DNA from: Methylococcus sp. EFPC2
Lineage (GTDB): Bacteria; Pseudomonadota; Gammaproteobacteria; Methylococcales; Methylococcaceae
Length of the DNA: 64,000 nt
Reading direction: 5' to 3'
NCBI RefSeq assembly: GCF_016925495.1
Contig: NZ_CP070491.1
Location: 1,550,001-1,614,000, forward strand
Both the position numbers and the translations under genes were made by a program. Shown here piece by piece: positions 27,695 to 37,565 of this stretch; the stretch's first letter is position 1; each line of letters opens with the position of its first letter. Under the pieces are notes generated by a model. The model ran no database searches, was not told where the DNA came from, and was given only the letters and a program-made list of their open reading frames with translations.

Positions 27695-28969
27695 ATGTCA
27701 TATCGCAATATTCTTTGGAACCTATTGGGACTCGGTTTTCCACTCATAGTCGCCGCCATAAGCATGCCCAAACTATTGGCGATAATAGGCGCCGAGCGCT
27801 TTGGATTTCTCGCGCTCGCTTGGAGTTTGATAGGTTATGCGGGGGCACTGGACCTAGGAATTGGCCGGGCAGTAACCCAAAGGATTTCAGCATCACAGAG
27901 CGGCACCGGCAGTGACGTTTCATCTATTTTGGCAACAGCCATTCGTTTGACCCTAATGACTGGCGCGGTCGGCATGGCGTTGGTGATATTAGCAGCTTAC
28001 CTAGATATACACCGTATAATTAATATTGCTTCGGTACCTGGCTCGGAGTTAAAAAGTTCACTGCTGTTATTGGCCGTGGCGATACCACTACAAGCGATGA
28101 GCGCGACTTATCGCGGAGTCAATGAGGCTTATCTTAATTTCAAAAGCATTAGCCTGTTAAGAATGGCATTGGGGTGCGCCAATTTCCTCGGCCCCTATTG
28201 CATCTCCCTATATACCAGCGAAATGCCTTTACTTATAGCAAGTTTAGTGGCGTCCAGAGGCTTGGCTCTGTGGTTTTATCGCAATAGCGCCTATCGCTGC
28301 ATAATATTATCCGGCCGGACCGTATGCGGGCGTTATTCTCGGATCATTGCCAAACAACTCCTGCAATTCGGTAGTTGGTTCACCGTGACCAGCATAGTCG
28401 GACCTTTAATGGTGCAGTCTGATCGCTTTTTCGTGGGCGCCATGATTTCAGCCGCCGCGATTACCGTTTACGTCATCCCGTATGAAGTAGTTACGCAAGC
28501 ACTTGTAGTCGTGGGGGCTATCACGTCGGTAGCTTTTCCGACTATCAGCAAAATGCTGGTTTCGTCCCCGAGGGAAGCAAACTCGTTCTTTCATGCCTGG
28601 CTAATCAGAACGGTAGTCATCATGACGGTCTCCATGGGGGTTCTATCCTATTTATTGCCTGATATCCTGACGCTTTGGCTTAGACAGCCAGTGAGTCCGG
28701 AATCGGTTTCGGCAGGCCGCATTTTAACTATTGGCGTTATATTCAACGCTGTGGGATCGATGTATTTCGCTTTGTTGCATGCGAAAGGGCACTCCAAGCT
28801 CACCGCGTTATTACACATCGTCGAAACGCCACTGTATTTTTTCCTGTTGTTATATTTTATTCGCCAGTACGGCGTTATTGGCTGTGCGATGGCATGGTCT
28901 ATACGCAATTTTTTCGATATGCTGATATTGGTCTGGCTGGGAAATAAATGGGGATCCGGAAGTAGCTAA
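27695..28969 (+). CDS. Wzx-type polysaccharide flippase (MATE/MOP superfamily)
   Basis: 424 residues, with about 12 membrane helices and no signal peptide. The N-terminal WNLLGLGFPLIVAAISMPKL, the GALDLGIGRAVTQRIS turn after helix 2 and the repeated 6+6 helix layout are typical of Polysacc_synt/Wzx proteins. These move undecaprenyl-linked glycans across the inner membrane. Its codon use is AT-richer than its chromosomal neighbours, suggesting acquisition. It is the first gene of a six-gene same-strand cluster. Confidence 0.85.
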   Translation: MSYRNILWNLLGLGFPLIVAAISMPKLLAIIGAERFGFLALAWSLIGYAGALDLGIGRAVTQRISASQSGTGSDVSSILATAIRLTLMTGAVGMALVILAAYLDIHRIINIASVPGSELKSSLLLLAVAIPLQAMSATYRGVNEAYLNFKSISLLRMALGCANFLGPYCISLYTSEMPLLIASLVASRGLALWFYRNSAYRCIILSGRTVCGRYSRIIAKQLLQFGSWFTVTSIVGPLMVQSDRFFVGAMISAAAITVYVIPYEVVTQALVVVGAITSVAFPTISKMLVSSPREANSFFHAWLIRTVVIMTVSMGVLSYLLPDILTLWLRQPVSPESVSAGRILTIGVIFNAVGSMYFALLHAKGHSKLTALLHIVETPLYFFLLLYFIRQYGVIGCAMAWSIRNFFDMLILVWLGNKWGSGSS

Positions 28970-28970
28970 C

Positions 28971-29636
28971 ATGTACGAAGAAAAGAGCAAAGATTATTTT
29001 TCCTCGGCACGGTCGATAATATTGGATATCGTGCCGCCCAAAGCTGAACGTGTTCTCGAAATAGGCTGCGGCTCTGGCCGGACCCTCGCCATGCTGAAAA
29101 ATGAAGGCATTTGCCGACAAACGGTTGGAATAGAATTGTTTCAGGATGCGGCACGGCAGGCAGAACAGAACGTTGACACCGTATACTGCCTTGATGTTGA
29201 AAATTCCGCGTTACCTGCCGGTTTGGGCAGATTCGAACTTATCCTAATGCTTGATGTCCTGGAACACCTGCAAGACCCATGGTCATTTCTTTACAAGTTG
29301 AAGACGGAGCACTTATTAGCGGGAGGAAAAGTAATCATTTCTTTACCCAACGCAAGGCATTTTTCCCTTGTCCTGCCCTTGCTGATGGGGCGCTTCGATT
29401 ATGAAGAGCGAGGGATACGTGACAAAACCCATTTGCGCTTTTTCACAAAAAAAACCATGCTTGAACTAATATCCGGCGCGGGTTTAACAATCGAAAAATC
29501 CAAAAGAACCAGCCTGGAATTACACCTAAACTCCGGAAAACTAAATATTCTTACTCTAGGAATTTTTGCAGACTTTTTAACCAGTCAATATATTTTCTGT
29601 TGCACGACCGCTCAACAACAATCGGATGATATTTAA
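28971..29636 (+). CDS. Class I SAM-dependent methyltransferase
   Basis: 221 residues. SAM-binding motif I is VLEIGCGSGRTLAML near residue 25, the motif II/III region is ELILMLDVLEHLQDP, and a later KVIISLPNARHF strand is typical of Methyltransf_23-type enzymes. It begins one base after the flippase stop. The target is probably a sugar or lipid-linked glycan, judged from context alone. Confidence 0.83.
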   Translation: MYEEKSKDYFSSARSIILDIVPPKAERVLEIGCGSGRTLAMLKNEGICRQTVGIELFQDAARQAEQNVDTVYCLDVENSALPAGLGRFELILMLDVLEHLQDPWSFLYKLKTEHLLAGGKVIISLPNARHFSLVLPLLMGRFDYEERGIRDKTHLRFFTKKTMLELISGAGLTIEKSKRTSLELHLNSGKLNILTLGIFADFLTSQYIFCCTTAQQQSDDI

Positions 29637-29701
29637 ACAGTACTTTGTCTATATAAAATGATTAGACCAATGACTCTCAAACTCGAAGTCACAGCATAGC
29701 A

Positions 29702-30646
29702 ATGAGCGTAGTTACTATCATCATAGTCAACTGGAACGCCTCCGGACAGCTTGCCCGGGCGGTCGCCAGCATCGCGGAACACCATGAAGGAGTGGTGGAG
29801 GCTGTTATTGTCATCGACAACGCATCGCGTGATAACTCGTTGGATCACGTCGAAGCCATGGGGAAACTTCCCTTTCCGCTGAAAATCATCCGCAACTCGG
29901 AAAACCTCGGTTTCGCGGCGGCTTGCAACCAGGGGGCGGCAATCGCATCGACGCCGTACCTTTTGTTTCTAAACCCTGATACCCGCTTGTTTGCAGGCTC
30001 GCTTTCAACGCCAAATGCTTTTATGGGTGACATAAACAATCTATCGGTTGGAGTATCAGGGATACAGTTGATCGATGAAGAAGGGCGCGTGGCACGTAGT
30101 TGTGCCAGATTTCCAACACCATTGACTTTTATTTTGCAATCCATCGGTCTGAATAAGCTCCAATGGTTTCGCCAGTTTTCCTTGCAGATGACTGAATGGA
30201 ACCACACAAGCACACAAACAGTGGACCATGTAATAGGCGCTTTTTTTTTAGTCAGGCGATCGCTGTTCGAACAATTGCAGGGCTTTGATCCACGATTTTT
30301 CGTTTACCTTGAAGATCTCGATTTTTCCCGGCGGGCGGCTTCATTTGGGTATAAAAGCGTTTACTTGGCGAGTGCGCGAGCGTTTCACGCCGGTGGCGGC
30401 ACATCGAGTCAAGTCAAGGCGGCACGCCTGTTCTATTCCCTACGCAGCCGCTTATTTTATAGTTTTAAGCATTTTTCGTTACCCTCCGCCTGGTTGGTGT
30501 TGTTATTTACCATTATCGCGGAACCGTTTTCTCGCCTGGCGTTTTCCTTATTGCAGGGCAGTCGGCGAGATGCTGCTTATACTCTTATAGCGTACGGTTC
30601 GCTTCTAAAAGCTCTGCCCTCTATCATTCGTACGAATTGTAGATAA
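29702..30646 (+). CDS. Family 2 glycosyltransferase, rhamnosyltransferase-like
   Basis: 314 residues. VTIIIVNWNASGQLARAV starts the fold, followed by VIVIDNASRDNSLDHVE, LFLNPDTRLF with the DxD-like site, and FVYLEDLDFSRRAASFGYKS, a catalytic/acceptor motif frequent in dTDP-rhamnose transferases. A hydrophobic C-terminal stretch may anchor it to the membrane. Donor identity is inference. AT-rich like the preceding genes. Confidence 0.85.
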   Translation: MSVVTIIIVNWNASGQLARAVASIAEHHEGVVEAVIVIDNASRDNSLDHVEAMGKLPFPLKIIRNSENLGFAAACNQGAAIASTPYLLFLNPDTRLFAGSLSTPNAFMGDINNLSVGVSGIQLIDEEGRVARSCARFPTPLTFILQSIGLNKLQWFRQFSLQMTEWNHTSTQTVDHVIGAFFLVRRSLFEQLQGFDPRFFVYLEDLDFSRRAASFGYKSVYLASARAFHAGGGTSSQVKAARLFYSLRSRLFYSFKHFSLPSAWLVLLFTIIAEPFSRLAFSLLQGSRRDAAYTLIAYGSLLKALPSIIRTNCR

Positions 30647-30668
30647 CGATGCCGTTTCGAGATTAAAA

Positions 30669-31736
30669 ATGCGAGTTCTTGCATTTACCCGCTATACTCG
30701 TATCGGCGCGAGCAGCCGTCTGCGTATTTATCAATATTTACCGATGCTGGAGTCCTCCGGATTTCAAGTCACCGTTGCGCCGCTAGTCAACGATCAATAC
30801 ATAATCAACTTATATGCCGGGCGGCCTAAATCCTTTCTCAGCATGCTGCAAGCATATTTTGAACGGTTTTTATGGATACGCCGAGCAGCGGAGTTCGACG
30901 TGGTGTGGGTAGAGAAAGAGTTTCTGCCATGGCTTCCTGCATGGATCGAGTTATGGATTTTCTCCAAACGCGTCCGTTTGATAGCGGATTACGATGATGC
31001 GGTATTCCATTATTATGACCTACATCCGTCAGCCATTATTCGCAAACTGCTGGGTGATAAAATTGATAGCGTGATGCGGCGCGCTGATATAGTCGTTGCC
31101 GGTAACGGTTACTTAGCTGAGCGAGCCTTAGAGACGGGGGCAAAGGATGTGGAAATAGTACCAACAGTGGTTGATACCGCTCGTTATGTAGCGCCAGATT
31201 GGTCTAACGACAGTATTGTTACTGTCGGCTGGATAGGCTCACCCGCCACAGCACATTACTTGCAATTAATAGCACCCGTCATAAACCACCTTGCCGAGAA
31301 GACTAATGTCCGCTTCGTCGCAGTCGGAGCGAATGCAGAGCAGCTTAATGGTCTTCCAATATCGGTGTTGCCTTGGTCTGAGGCGCACGAAGTCGAGATG
31401 ATCCAGCAGTTCGATATCGGAATAATGCCCTTGCCTGATGAACCATTCACGCGCGGTAAGTGCGGCTACAAGCTGATTCAGTGTATGGCTTGCGGCATAC
31501 CGGTCGTGGCGTCACCTGTAGGCGCCAACGCAGAAATTGTTCGTGACGGCATCGACGGATTTTGGGCAAATTCGCAGGCTGATTGGCTGACAGTGCTAAA
31601 CCGGCTGATCGATGATCCCTCGCTCAGAAAGCGCATGGGGACTGCAGGGCGGGAGCGGGTAGTAACTAGCTATTCGTTGAGCGTGACGGCGGACCGGTTG
31701 ACACACCTGATTCTATCTGTGGCGGAGCCCCGCTGA
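30669..31736 (+). CDS. Family 4-like glycosyltransferase
   Basis: 355 residues with a GT-B fold. The C-terminal donor domain reads [14 protein letters not shown], then [19 protein letters not shown] and [19 protein letters not shown], the usual nucleotide-sugar binding stretch. The N-terminal acceptor domain starts [20 protein letters not shown]. The stop overlaps the asnB start by one base (TGATG), so the two are translationally coupled. Confidence 0.85.
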   Translation: MRVLAFTRYTRIGASSRLRIYQYLPMLESSGFQVTVAPLVNDQYIINLYAGRPKSFLSMLQAYFERFLWIRRAAEFDVVWVEKEFLPWLPAWIELWIFSKRVRLIADYDDAVFHYYDLHPSAIIRKLLGDKIDSVMRRADIVVAGNGYLAERALETGAKDVEIVPTVVDTARYVAPDWSNDSIVTVGWIGSPATAHYLQLIAPVINHLAEKTNVRFVAVGANAEQLNGLPISVLPWSEAHEVEMIQQFDIGIMPLPDEPFTRGKCGYKLIQCMACGIPVVASPVGANAEIVRDGIDGFWANSQADWLTVLNRLIDDPSLRKRMGTAGRERVVTSYSLSVTADRLTHLILSVAEPR

Positions 31737-33718
31737 TGTGCGGGTTTGCCGGATTCGTCGGTTGCACATCAGCCGGAAGTTCCGACATCGCTCGGGCCAT
31801 GGCCGCTGCCATTGCTTATCGTGGCCCCGATGACTCTGGGGCATGGGTCGATCAGAACGCCAACATAGCCTTGGCGCATCGCCGACTATCCATACTCGAT
31901 CTTTCCGCGGCAGGCCACCAGCCCATGGCTTCAGCAAGCGGGCGCTATGTCATTGCCTATAACGGGGAGATTTACAACCACCTGGAACTGCGGAATGCAT
32001 TGCAATCTCCCTGTCCCCAAGCCCTGTCCGATGAAGGAGAGGAAAGCCTGTCGCACTGGCGCGGGCATTCGGATACCGAAACCTTGCTGGCTTGCATTGA
32101 AGCATGGGGCATCGAAAAGACCCTGGTACAAACCGTCGGCATGTTTGCCTTCGCGTTATGGGATCGCCAGGAGCACACGTTGCACCTAGCACGGGATCGT
32201 ATCGGCGAAAAGCCGCTTTATTACGGCTGGATGGGTAAAACCTTTCTGTTCGGCTCGGAATTGAAAGCGCTACGAGCCCACCCGGCCTGGCGGGGTGAAA
32301 TTGACCGGAATGCCTTGGCGGCCTATATGCGCCACAATTATGTTCCGGCCCCATACTCGATATACAAGGGTATTTACAAATTGCTACCCGGCACTTATCT
32401 GAGCCTTGAGACGGGCGCTGTAGGCGACGAGCCGGCAGCCAAAACCTATTGGTCTGCACGAGCGGTCGCCGAAGCGGGAGTAAGCGCCCCGTTTACAGGA
32501 AGCGAACAAGCCGCGCTTAGCGAGTTGGAACGACTACTCAAGCAGTCGGTTAACCAGCAGATGGTGGCCGACGTGCCGCTCGGTGCATTTCTTTCCGGCG
32601 GCTATGACTCCAGCATGATCGTGGCGCTGATGCAGTCATTGAGTTCACGCCCGGTCAAGACATTTACCATCGGTTTTCACGAGGCCGGCTACAACGAAGC
32701 GGAGCACGCGAATGCCGTGGCGCGGCATTTGGGAACCGAGCATACCGAGCTTTATGTCACGCCCGATCGTGCGATGGCAGTGATTCCCAAACTACCCTCG
32801 CTCTACGATGAGCCTTTTGCCGACTCATCGCAAATACCGACCTTCCTGGTTTCGGAACTGGCACGGCAACATGTTACCGTCAGCCTCTCTGGCGATGGCG
32901 GAGACGAGCTATTTTGCGGATATAACCGGTATTTCTGGGCGAAAAGCATCTGGCGCCGTGTCAGCGTATTGCCACGTCCCGTGCGCGCGATTTTGGCGGG
33001 TATGCTGACCACATTGCCCCCTGAGCAATGGAACAAATTGTTCCAGGGAATATCCCGGCTTCTGCCAGACAGCTGGCGTTATGCGAATCCCGGCGACAAA
33101 GTGCATAAGCTTTCCGAGATACTGGCAGTCACTACACCCGAAGAAATCTATCTGGGGCTGGTGTCGCACTGGAAGACCCCTTCCGATGTGGTGCTCGGCT
33201 CGCTTGAACCCCGCACGGCATTGAATGATCGTGATCAATGGGCCGCGCTGCCAGATCTCGAGCAGCGCATGATGTACCTGGACCAGATCACCTACCTACC
33301 AGACGATATTCTGACCAAGGTAGACCGAGCAGCCATGGGGGTGTCACTCGAAACGCGTGTGCCGATGCTGGATCATCGGGTAGTCGAGTTCGCATGGACC
33401 CTACCACTCCCCATGAAACTCCATGACGGGCAGAGCAAGTGGCTGCTGCGGCAACTGCTTTACCAGTATGTTCCGCGTGAACTCATCGAACGCCCCAAGA
33501 TGGGCTTCGGCGTTCCAATCGACGTGTGGCTGCGCGGCTCCTTGCGGGACTGGGCGGAAGCTTATTTGGACGAAAACCGGCTACGGCGTGAAGGCTATTT
33601 TGATCCTATCCCTATCCGGCAAAAATGGGCCGAACATCTGGCAGGCAAGCGTAACTGGTCCTACTACCTGTGGGACATCTTGATGTTTCAATCCTGGCTC
33701 GAAACCCAAGACTCCTAG
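31736..33718 (+). CDS. asnB: Glutamine-hydrolysing asparagine synthetase-like amidotransferase
   Basis: 660 residues. The N-terminal Ntn-type glutaminase (~1-215) keeps the nucleophile Cys2 (MCGFAGFVG) and RGPDDSGAW. The synthetase domain has the PP-loop SGGYDSSMI near 285 (SGGIDS in most) and later [16 protein letters not shown], plus [20 protein letters not shown]. Many such AsnB homologues sit in surface-polysaccharide clusters, where they amidate sugar carboxyls or feed asparagine; either is possible here. It is flanked by glycosyltransferase genes on both sides, with one-base overlaps. Confidence 0.9.
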   Translation: MCGFAGFVGCTSAGSSDIARAMAAAIAYRGPDDSGAWVDQNANIALAHRRLSILDLSAAGHQPMASASGRYVIAYNGEIYNHLELRNALQSPCPQALSDEGEESLSHWRGHSDTETLLACIEAWGIEKTLVQTVGMFAFALWDRQEHTLHLARDRIGEKPLYYGWMGKTFLFGSELKALRAHPAWRGEIDRNALAAYMRHNYVPAPYSIYKGIYKLLPGTYLSLETGAVGDEPAAKTYWSARAVAEAGVSAPFTGSEQAALSELERLLKQSVNQQMVADVPLGAFLSGGYDSSMIVALMQSLSSRPVKTFTIGFHEAGYNEAEHANAVARHLGTEHTELYVTPDRAMAVIPKLPSLYDEPFADSSQIPTFLVSELARQHVTVSLSGDGGDELFCGYNRYFWAKSIWRRVSVLPRPVRAILAGMLTTLPPEQWNKLFQGISRLLPDSWRYANPGDKVHKLSEILAVTTPEEIYLGLVSHWKTPSDVVLGSLEPRTALNDRDQWAALPDLEQRMMYLDQITYLPDDILTKVDRAAMGVSLETRVPMLDHRVVEFAWTLPLPMKLHDGQSKWLLRQLLYQYVPRELIERPKMGFGVPIDVWLRGSLRDWAEAYLDENRLRREGYFDPIPIRQKWAEHLAGKRNWSYYLWDILMFQSWLETQDS

Positions 33719-34839
33719 TGAACAAGCGACCGAAGCTACTTTTTTTCGTTACCGAAGACTGGTATTTCTGCTCTCATCGCCTCCCTCTTGCCCTGGCAGC
33801 CAGGGAGGCGGGTTTTGAAGTGGTCGTGGCAACGCGGGTACGAGAGCACGGAACGCTGATACGCGATTCCGGCCTGAAGCTGATCCCGCTCGAACTGTCT
33901 CGACGCAGCGCCAATCCGGCGTCTCAACTCGTCCTGCTCGCACGACTGGTTTCGCTCTATCGTTGCGAGAAACCCGACATCGTGCACCATGTCGCGATCA
34001 AGCCCGTTTTCCTGGGTTCGCTCGCCGCCTTGCTGACGGGGACACCACGCATCGTCAACGCCGTGGCAGGCCTTGGGTGGCTGTTCACCTCCACCAGCCG
34101 GAGCGCTCGGCTACTCGGTAAATTCGTGGCCACGGTGTTTCGCGCCTTGCTGGGCCGGAGCCAGGTGATCGTCCAAAATCCCGACGATCATGCCTTTCTC
34201 ATGGAGTTGGGCGTACCCTCCGGCCGTATCGCACTGATCCGGGGATCGGGGGTGGATATTGAGGCGTACTCGCCCACGCCGGAACCTCAGAAGACACCCT
34301 TGGTCATCCTCGCGTCCCGCCTGCTTTGGAATAAGGGCGTTGGTGAATTCGTGGAGGCAGCACGCACACTGCGGGCCCAAGGGATAAGAGCCCGCTTCGC
34401 CTTGGTGGGCGAGCCTGACGAGGCCAATCCTGCCTCTATCGAAATCGGGCAAATTGCTCGCTGGCAACAAGATGGGATCGTGGAACGGTGGGGAAAACGG
34501 GACGATATGCCAGCAGTCATGGCCCAGGCCCACATCGTCTGCCTGCCTTCCTACCGGGAAGGGTTGCCCAAGGTGTTGATCGAGGCGGCCGCGTGTGGTC
34601 GGCCCATCGTGACGACCGACGTGCCGGGCTGCCGCGAAGTCGTGCGCGACGGAGAGAACGGCCTGCTGGTGCCGGCTCGCTCGGTCCAGCCGCTGGCCGA
34701 TGCCTTGCGCCGACTGATCGAAGATCCCGATCTCCGCAAGCGGATGGGAAGCAAGGGACGGGAAATGGCGGTGGCCGAATTTTCCGTCAACCGGGTCAAC
34801 CGGGAAACGCTAGCCCTTTACCGGGACATCCTCGCCTGA
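33718..34839 (+). CDS. Family 4 glycosyltransferase
   Basis: 373 residues from a GTG at 33718 that overlaps the asnB stop by one base. A longer in-frame start at 33670 would add 16 unlike residues inside asnB. The N-terminal domain is RPKLLFFVTEDWYFCSHRLP, then KPVFLGSLAALLTGTPRIVN. The C-terminal donor domain is ILASRLLWNKGVGEFVEAAR and CLPSYREGLPKVLIEAAACG, with the EX7E pair. This matches PelF/WbnH/EpsD-like transferases acting on lipid-linked sugars. It is the last gene of the glycan cluster; GC content is back near the chromosomal level. Confidence 0.88.
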   Translation: MNKRPKLLFFVTEDWYFCSHRLPLALAAREAGFEVVVATRVREHGTLIRDSGLKLIPLELSRRSANPASQLVLLARLVSLYRCEKPDIVHHVAIKPVFLGSLAALLTGTPRIVNAVAGLGWLFTSTSRSARLLGKFVATVFRALLGRSQVIVQNPDDHAFLMELGVPSGRIALIRGSGVDIEAYSPTPEPQKTPLVILASRLLWNKGVGEFVEAARTLRAQGIRARFALVGEPDEANPASIEIGQIARWQQDGIVERWGKRDDMPAVMAQAHIVCLPSYREGLPKVLIEAAACGRPIVTTDVPGCREVVRDGENGLLVPARSVQPLADALRRLIEDPDLRKRMGSKGREMAVAEFSVNRVNRETLALYRDILA

Positions 34840-34870
34840 AAACCGGCGGCGTTTGCCGTGCCGGTTTTCA
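34837..34870. terminator. Bidirectional hairpin terminator containing both stop codons
   Basis: TGAAAACCGGC (34837-34847) and GCCGGTTTTCA (34860-34870) form a perfect 11-bp inverted repeat with a 12-base loop. The first TGA is the stop of the plus-strand glycosyltransferase, and the TGA read from the other arm is the stop of serB. The A/T ends of the arms supply a short U run in each direction. Confidence 0.75.
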
Positions 34871-35716
34871 GCGTGTTTCCGCAACGAGGAAATCGGCCAC
34901 GCATTCCAGGCCGCCCCGGTCGATGGCGACATCGGCCTGTTCCCTCACCTTGGGCTTGGCGTGATAGGCCACGCCCAGCCCTGCCGCCGACAACATTTTC
35001 AAGTCGTTGGCGCCGTCGCCGATGGCGATGCATTGTCCGGTGGAAATCCCCAGTTCGCGGCAACGGTTCAATAAAAACTCCGCCTTAGCCTCGGCCCCGC
35101 AAATTTCGCCCAGCACCCGGCCGGTGAGGCGTTTGTTGCGGGTTTCCAGGCGATTGGCCAGGGCGTAGTTCAGGCCCAGTTCGGCCTTCACCCGCTCGGT
35201 GAAATACGTGAAACCACCCGAGACCACAGCCGTCTTGACGTCGCGCCGCCTGGCCTCGCTCATCAGGATGGCGGCGCCGGGGCTGTAGCGCAGGCGCTCC
35301 GCATAGACACGCTCCAGATCGCTTTCGGGCAGTCCTTCGAGCAGGGCGACGCGCTTCTTCAAGGCCTCGGCGAATTCCAGCTCCCCACGCATGGCGGCTT
35401 CGGTGATGGCGGCCACCTCGGATTTCAGGCCCAGCATATCGGCCAGCTCGTCTATGCATTCGATGGCGATCAGCGTCGAATCCATGTCGGTGACGATCAG
35501 CCGCACCCGGCCGGGATCGAAACCCTCAGGCAAGGTATTGATGTCGACATTCAAGGTTTCCCTGAGTTCGGCCAGCGCCACCTCGCCGATCGCCTCGGCG
35601 TGGTACAGGCGATAGTGCGCGCCCAGGCTGGACAGACGGCCGGGCACTTCAGCCAGAACCGCATCCTGTTGAGCGCCGGTCAAGCGGGCGCTGTGTATCA
35701 AAGTCGTATAAGTCAT
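34868..35716 (-). CDS. serB: Phosphoserine phosphatase
   Basis: 282 residues from the ATG at 35716. A longer in-frame start reaches back to 36013 but only covers the YkgJ-like gene in another frame. HAD-superfamily motifs are intact: VTDMDSTLIAIECIDELA (motif I) near 80, VVSGGFTYFTERV (motif II) and AIGDGANDLKMLSAAG (motif IV). An ACT-like N-terminal segment precedes them. It dephosphorylates phosphoserine in serine synthesis. It starts 11 bp after the YkgJ-like gene. Confidence 0.95.
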   Translation of the reverse strand: MTYTTLIHSARLTGAQQDAVLAEVPGRLSSLGAHYRLYHAEAIGEVALAELRETLNVDINTLPEGFDPGRVRLIVTDMDSTLIAIECIDELADMLGLKSEVAAITEAAMRGELEFAEALKKRVALLEGLPESDLERVYAERLRYSPGAAILMSEARRRDVKTAVVSGGFTYFTERVKAELGLNYALANRLETRNKRLTGRVLGEICGAEAKAEFLLNRCRELGISTGQCIAIGDGANDLKMLSAAGLGVAYHAKPKVREQADVAIDRGGLECVADFLVAETR

Positions 35717-35727
35717 TGCTCGGAGCT

Positions 35728-36030
35728 TTAGTCCTTGGGCATACGAACGGGACGCTCGCAGATTATGGGAAAAGTCGTGGGACGAGTCGCCGCTTCCAGT
35801 TCGCTCAGGAAGCGCAAAGCCTCGTCGCGGTTGTTGCCGCACATCTCCATGGAAGCTTGCAGCCCGCCGCAGCAGGCCGGCCTTGCGTCCGTGCCGAACA
35901 TGGCGCAGCGATAGTCGCCGATGAGTTGCGGGCAGGGTACGCCTGCCGGTTTGCCGCCGGGCATGCCGGGTATGGCGCTGGAAATCGACGGGGCGATGCA
36001 GCAGGCCCCGCAACCGGGCCGGCAGTTCAT
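35728..36030 (-). CDS. YkgJ-family cysteine cluster protein
   Basis: 100 residues with eight cysteines. The hallmark CxxCxxCC-like cluster CRPGCGACC is at the N-terminus, with later cysteines in [29 protein letters not shown] and ICERP. The family is believed to bind zinc or an Fe-S cluster; function is unknown. The ATG overlaps the HIT gene stop by 4 bp. Confidence 0.82.
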   Translation of the reverse strand: MNCRPGCGACCIAPSISSAIPGMPGGKPAGVPCPQLIGDYRCAMFGTDARPACCGGLQASMEMCGNNRDEALRFLSELEAATRPTTFPIICERPVRMPKD

Positions 36031-36452
36031 GGCCCAGTCTGCAGCAAACCTGCGGGCAAGGCCTGAATCAACCGCTCGGACACCCTCTCCAGCCCGCCAT
36101 CATCGTAAGGCGAAGGCGTGAACTTGCCCCACACCGGCGCCGGCCAGGCCGGGTCGCTGCGATAGCGTACGACGTGATGGATATGCAACTGCGGCACCAG
36201 ATTGCCGATCGCCGCGATATTCATCTTATCGGCCTGGAATAATTCCGCCAGGGTTTGCGCCGTCAGCGCGGACTCGTCCGCCAGTTGGTGGCGGTCGGTA
36301 TCGGACAGCTGATGGATTTCGCTCACGCCCGCCCGCTCGGGCACCAGGATGAACCAGGGGTAGCGCGATTCGTTCATCAACAACAAACGGCAGAGCGTGA
36401 AGCGGCCGAGGTCCCGGCAATCCCGCTTCAACTGAGGGTGCAATTCGAACAT
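36027..36452 (-). CDS. HIT-domain protein
   Basis: 141 residues. The histidine triad region reads [19 protein letters not shown]: Gln occupies the first triad position and the next His residues are retained, as in a subset of proteobacterial HIT proteins. Upstream [19 protein letters not shown] is the typical beta-hairpin. HIT proteins hydrolyse or transfer nucleotide phosphoramidates and dinucleoside polyphosphates; the substrate here is unknown. It lies 12 bp after the membrane-protein gene. Confidence 0.85.
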   Translation of the reverse strand: MFELHPQLKRDCRDLGRFTLCRLLLMNESRYPWFILVPERAGVSEIHQLSDTDRHQLADESALTAQTLAELFQADKMNIAAIGNLVPQLHIHHVVRYRSDPAWPAPVWGKFTPSPYDDGGLERVSERLIQALPAGLLQTGP

Positions 36453-36464
36453 TCAAGCTCCGAG

Positions 36465-37565
36465 TTAACGCACGTCGCGGCCATAGACGCGCTTGATCCA
36501 GCGCGTCATGACCGGCAATCCTATGAGGAGGTGGGGATAATAACTGATCAAACGCCATACGATGGCCAAGGTCAACGCTAGGCCGGCCGGCACCATGTCC
36601 TTGTACAGCCAGGAGAACCCCAGTTCGGCCACCCCGGCGCTGCCCGGCGTGGGCGAGACGAGCATGACGATCCACAGCACCGCCTGCCGGCCCGCCGCCA
36701 GCAAATGGTCGTAAGGACCCAGCGTCAATTGGGAAAAGGCCGCCAGCACGCAATTAAGGACCAGGTAGCGGCCCAACCAGGCCACGGAAGTCGCCGCCCA
36801 CGCGGTCATCCACCAGGCGAATGAGCGATCGCGCAGATCTTTCGAAGCGATCATCAGCTCGTTGGCCATGTGCAGCCCTTGAGCGCGCCAACGAGCCATG
36901 AAAGGCAGCAGGAATAGACGGGTGAGCCACCAGTTGATCCAGGTTGGCGCGACGAACAAGGCGGCGATCAGCAAGATCACATAAACCGCGATGCCGCCCC
37001 AGGCGCTCCAGAATGCACCGTAGATGCCGGTACCCAGCAGATCGGAAGGGATCAGCCTGAGCGGGGCGAAGATGTCGTCCTGCGGTATGACCAGGCTGAC
37101 CAGCAAGGGTATGCTGATGAAAAAGACCTGGTCGAAATAAACTGTGGTGAAGATGATCGCCGTCGCCCGACCGACGCTAATACCTTCCTTGCCCAGCATG
37201 AACACCGCTACCGCCGCCCCGCCGACCATGGAGGGCGACACGGCGGCGAAGAAATTCCACAGCATGATGACCTCGAACGAAGCCCGCCAGCTCAGTTTGC
37301 GGTCGGTCAGGATGCGCAGCTGCCACATGTAGCCGAACTCCCGCAAGGCCATCATCACGCCGCCCAGCATCAACCAATAGACGGTCTCCGAACGCCATTC
37401 CAGCCGTGTAAACAGTTCGGCCGGCGTGAGGCCGTTCTTGATCAGTTCCTGATAGAGCATGTAGATCACAATGCCCAGGCCCAGCGACACCGGCAGCAGG
37501 ACGCGCGCGGGGCTGAACTGGCCGAGGATGTCCCGGCCGCCGACGGGCGGCGTGTGCTGTGTCAT
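36465..37565 (-). CDS. YbhN/LPG-synthase-like integral membrane protein
   Basis: 366 residues from the ATG at 37565, which overlaps the queA stop by 4 bp. Upstream in-frame sequence inside queA is ignored. About eight membrane helices are seen. Conserved features of the lysylphosphatidylglycerol synthase TM (UPF0104/DUF2156-less) family are [19 protein letters not shown] and [19 protein letters not shown]. Related domains flip or modify lipids, but no aminoacyl transferase domain is attached. A lipid-transport role is inference. Confidence 0.83.
   Translation of the reverse strand: MTQHTPPVGGRDILGQFSPARVLLPVSLGLGIVIYMLYQELIKNGLTPAELFTRLEWRSETVYWLMLGGVMMALREFGYMWQLRILTDRKLSWRASFEVIMLWNFFAAVSPSMVGGAAVAVFMLGKEGISVGRATAIIFTTVYFDQVFFISIPLLVSLVIPQDDIFAPLRLIPSDLLGTGIYGAFWSAWGGIAVYVILLIAALFVAPTWINWWLTRLFLLPFMARWRAQGLHMANELMIASKDLRDRSFAWWMTAWAATSVAWLGRYLVLNCVLAAFSQLTLGPYDHLLAAGRQAVLWIVMLVSPTPGSAGVAELGFSWLYKDMVPAGLALTLAIVWRLISYYPHLLIGLPVMTRWIKRVYGRDVR

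Noticed and set aside
35717-36013. N-terminal extension of SerB over the YkgJ-like gene
   Set aside because: The extra residues are unlike any phosphatase; serB has a good ATG at 35716.
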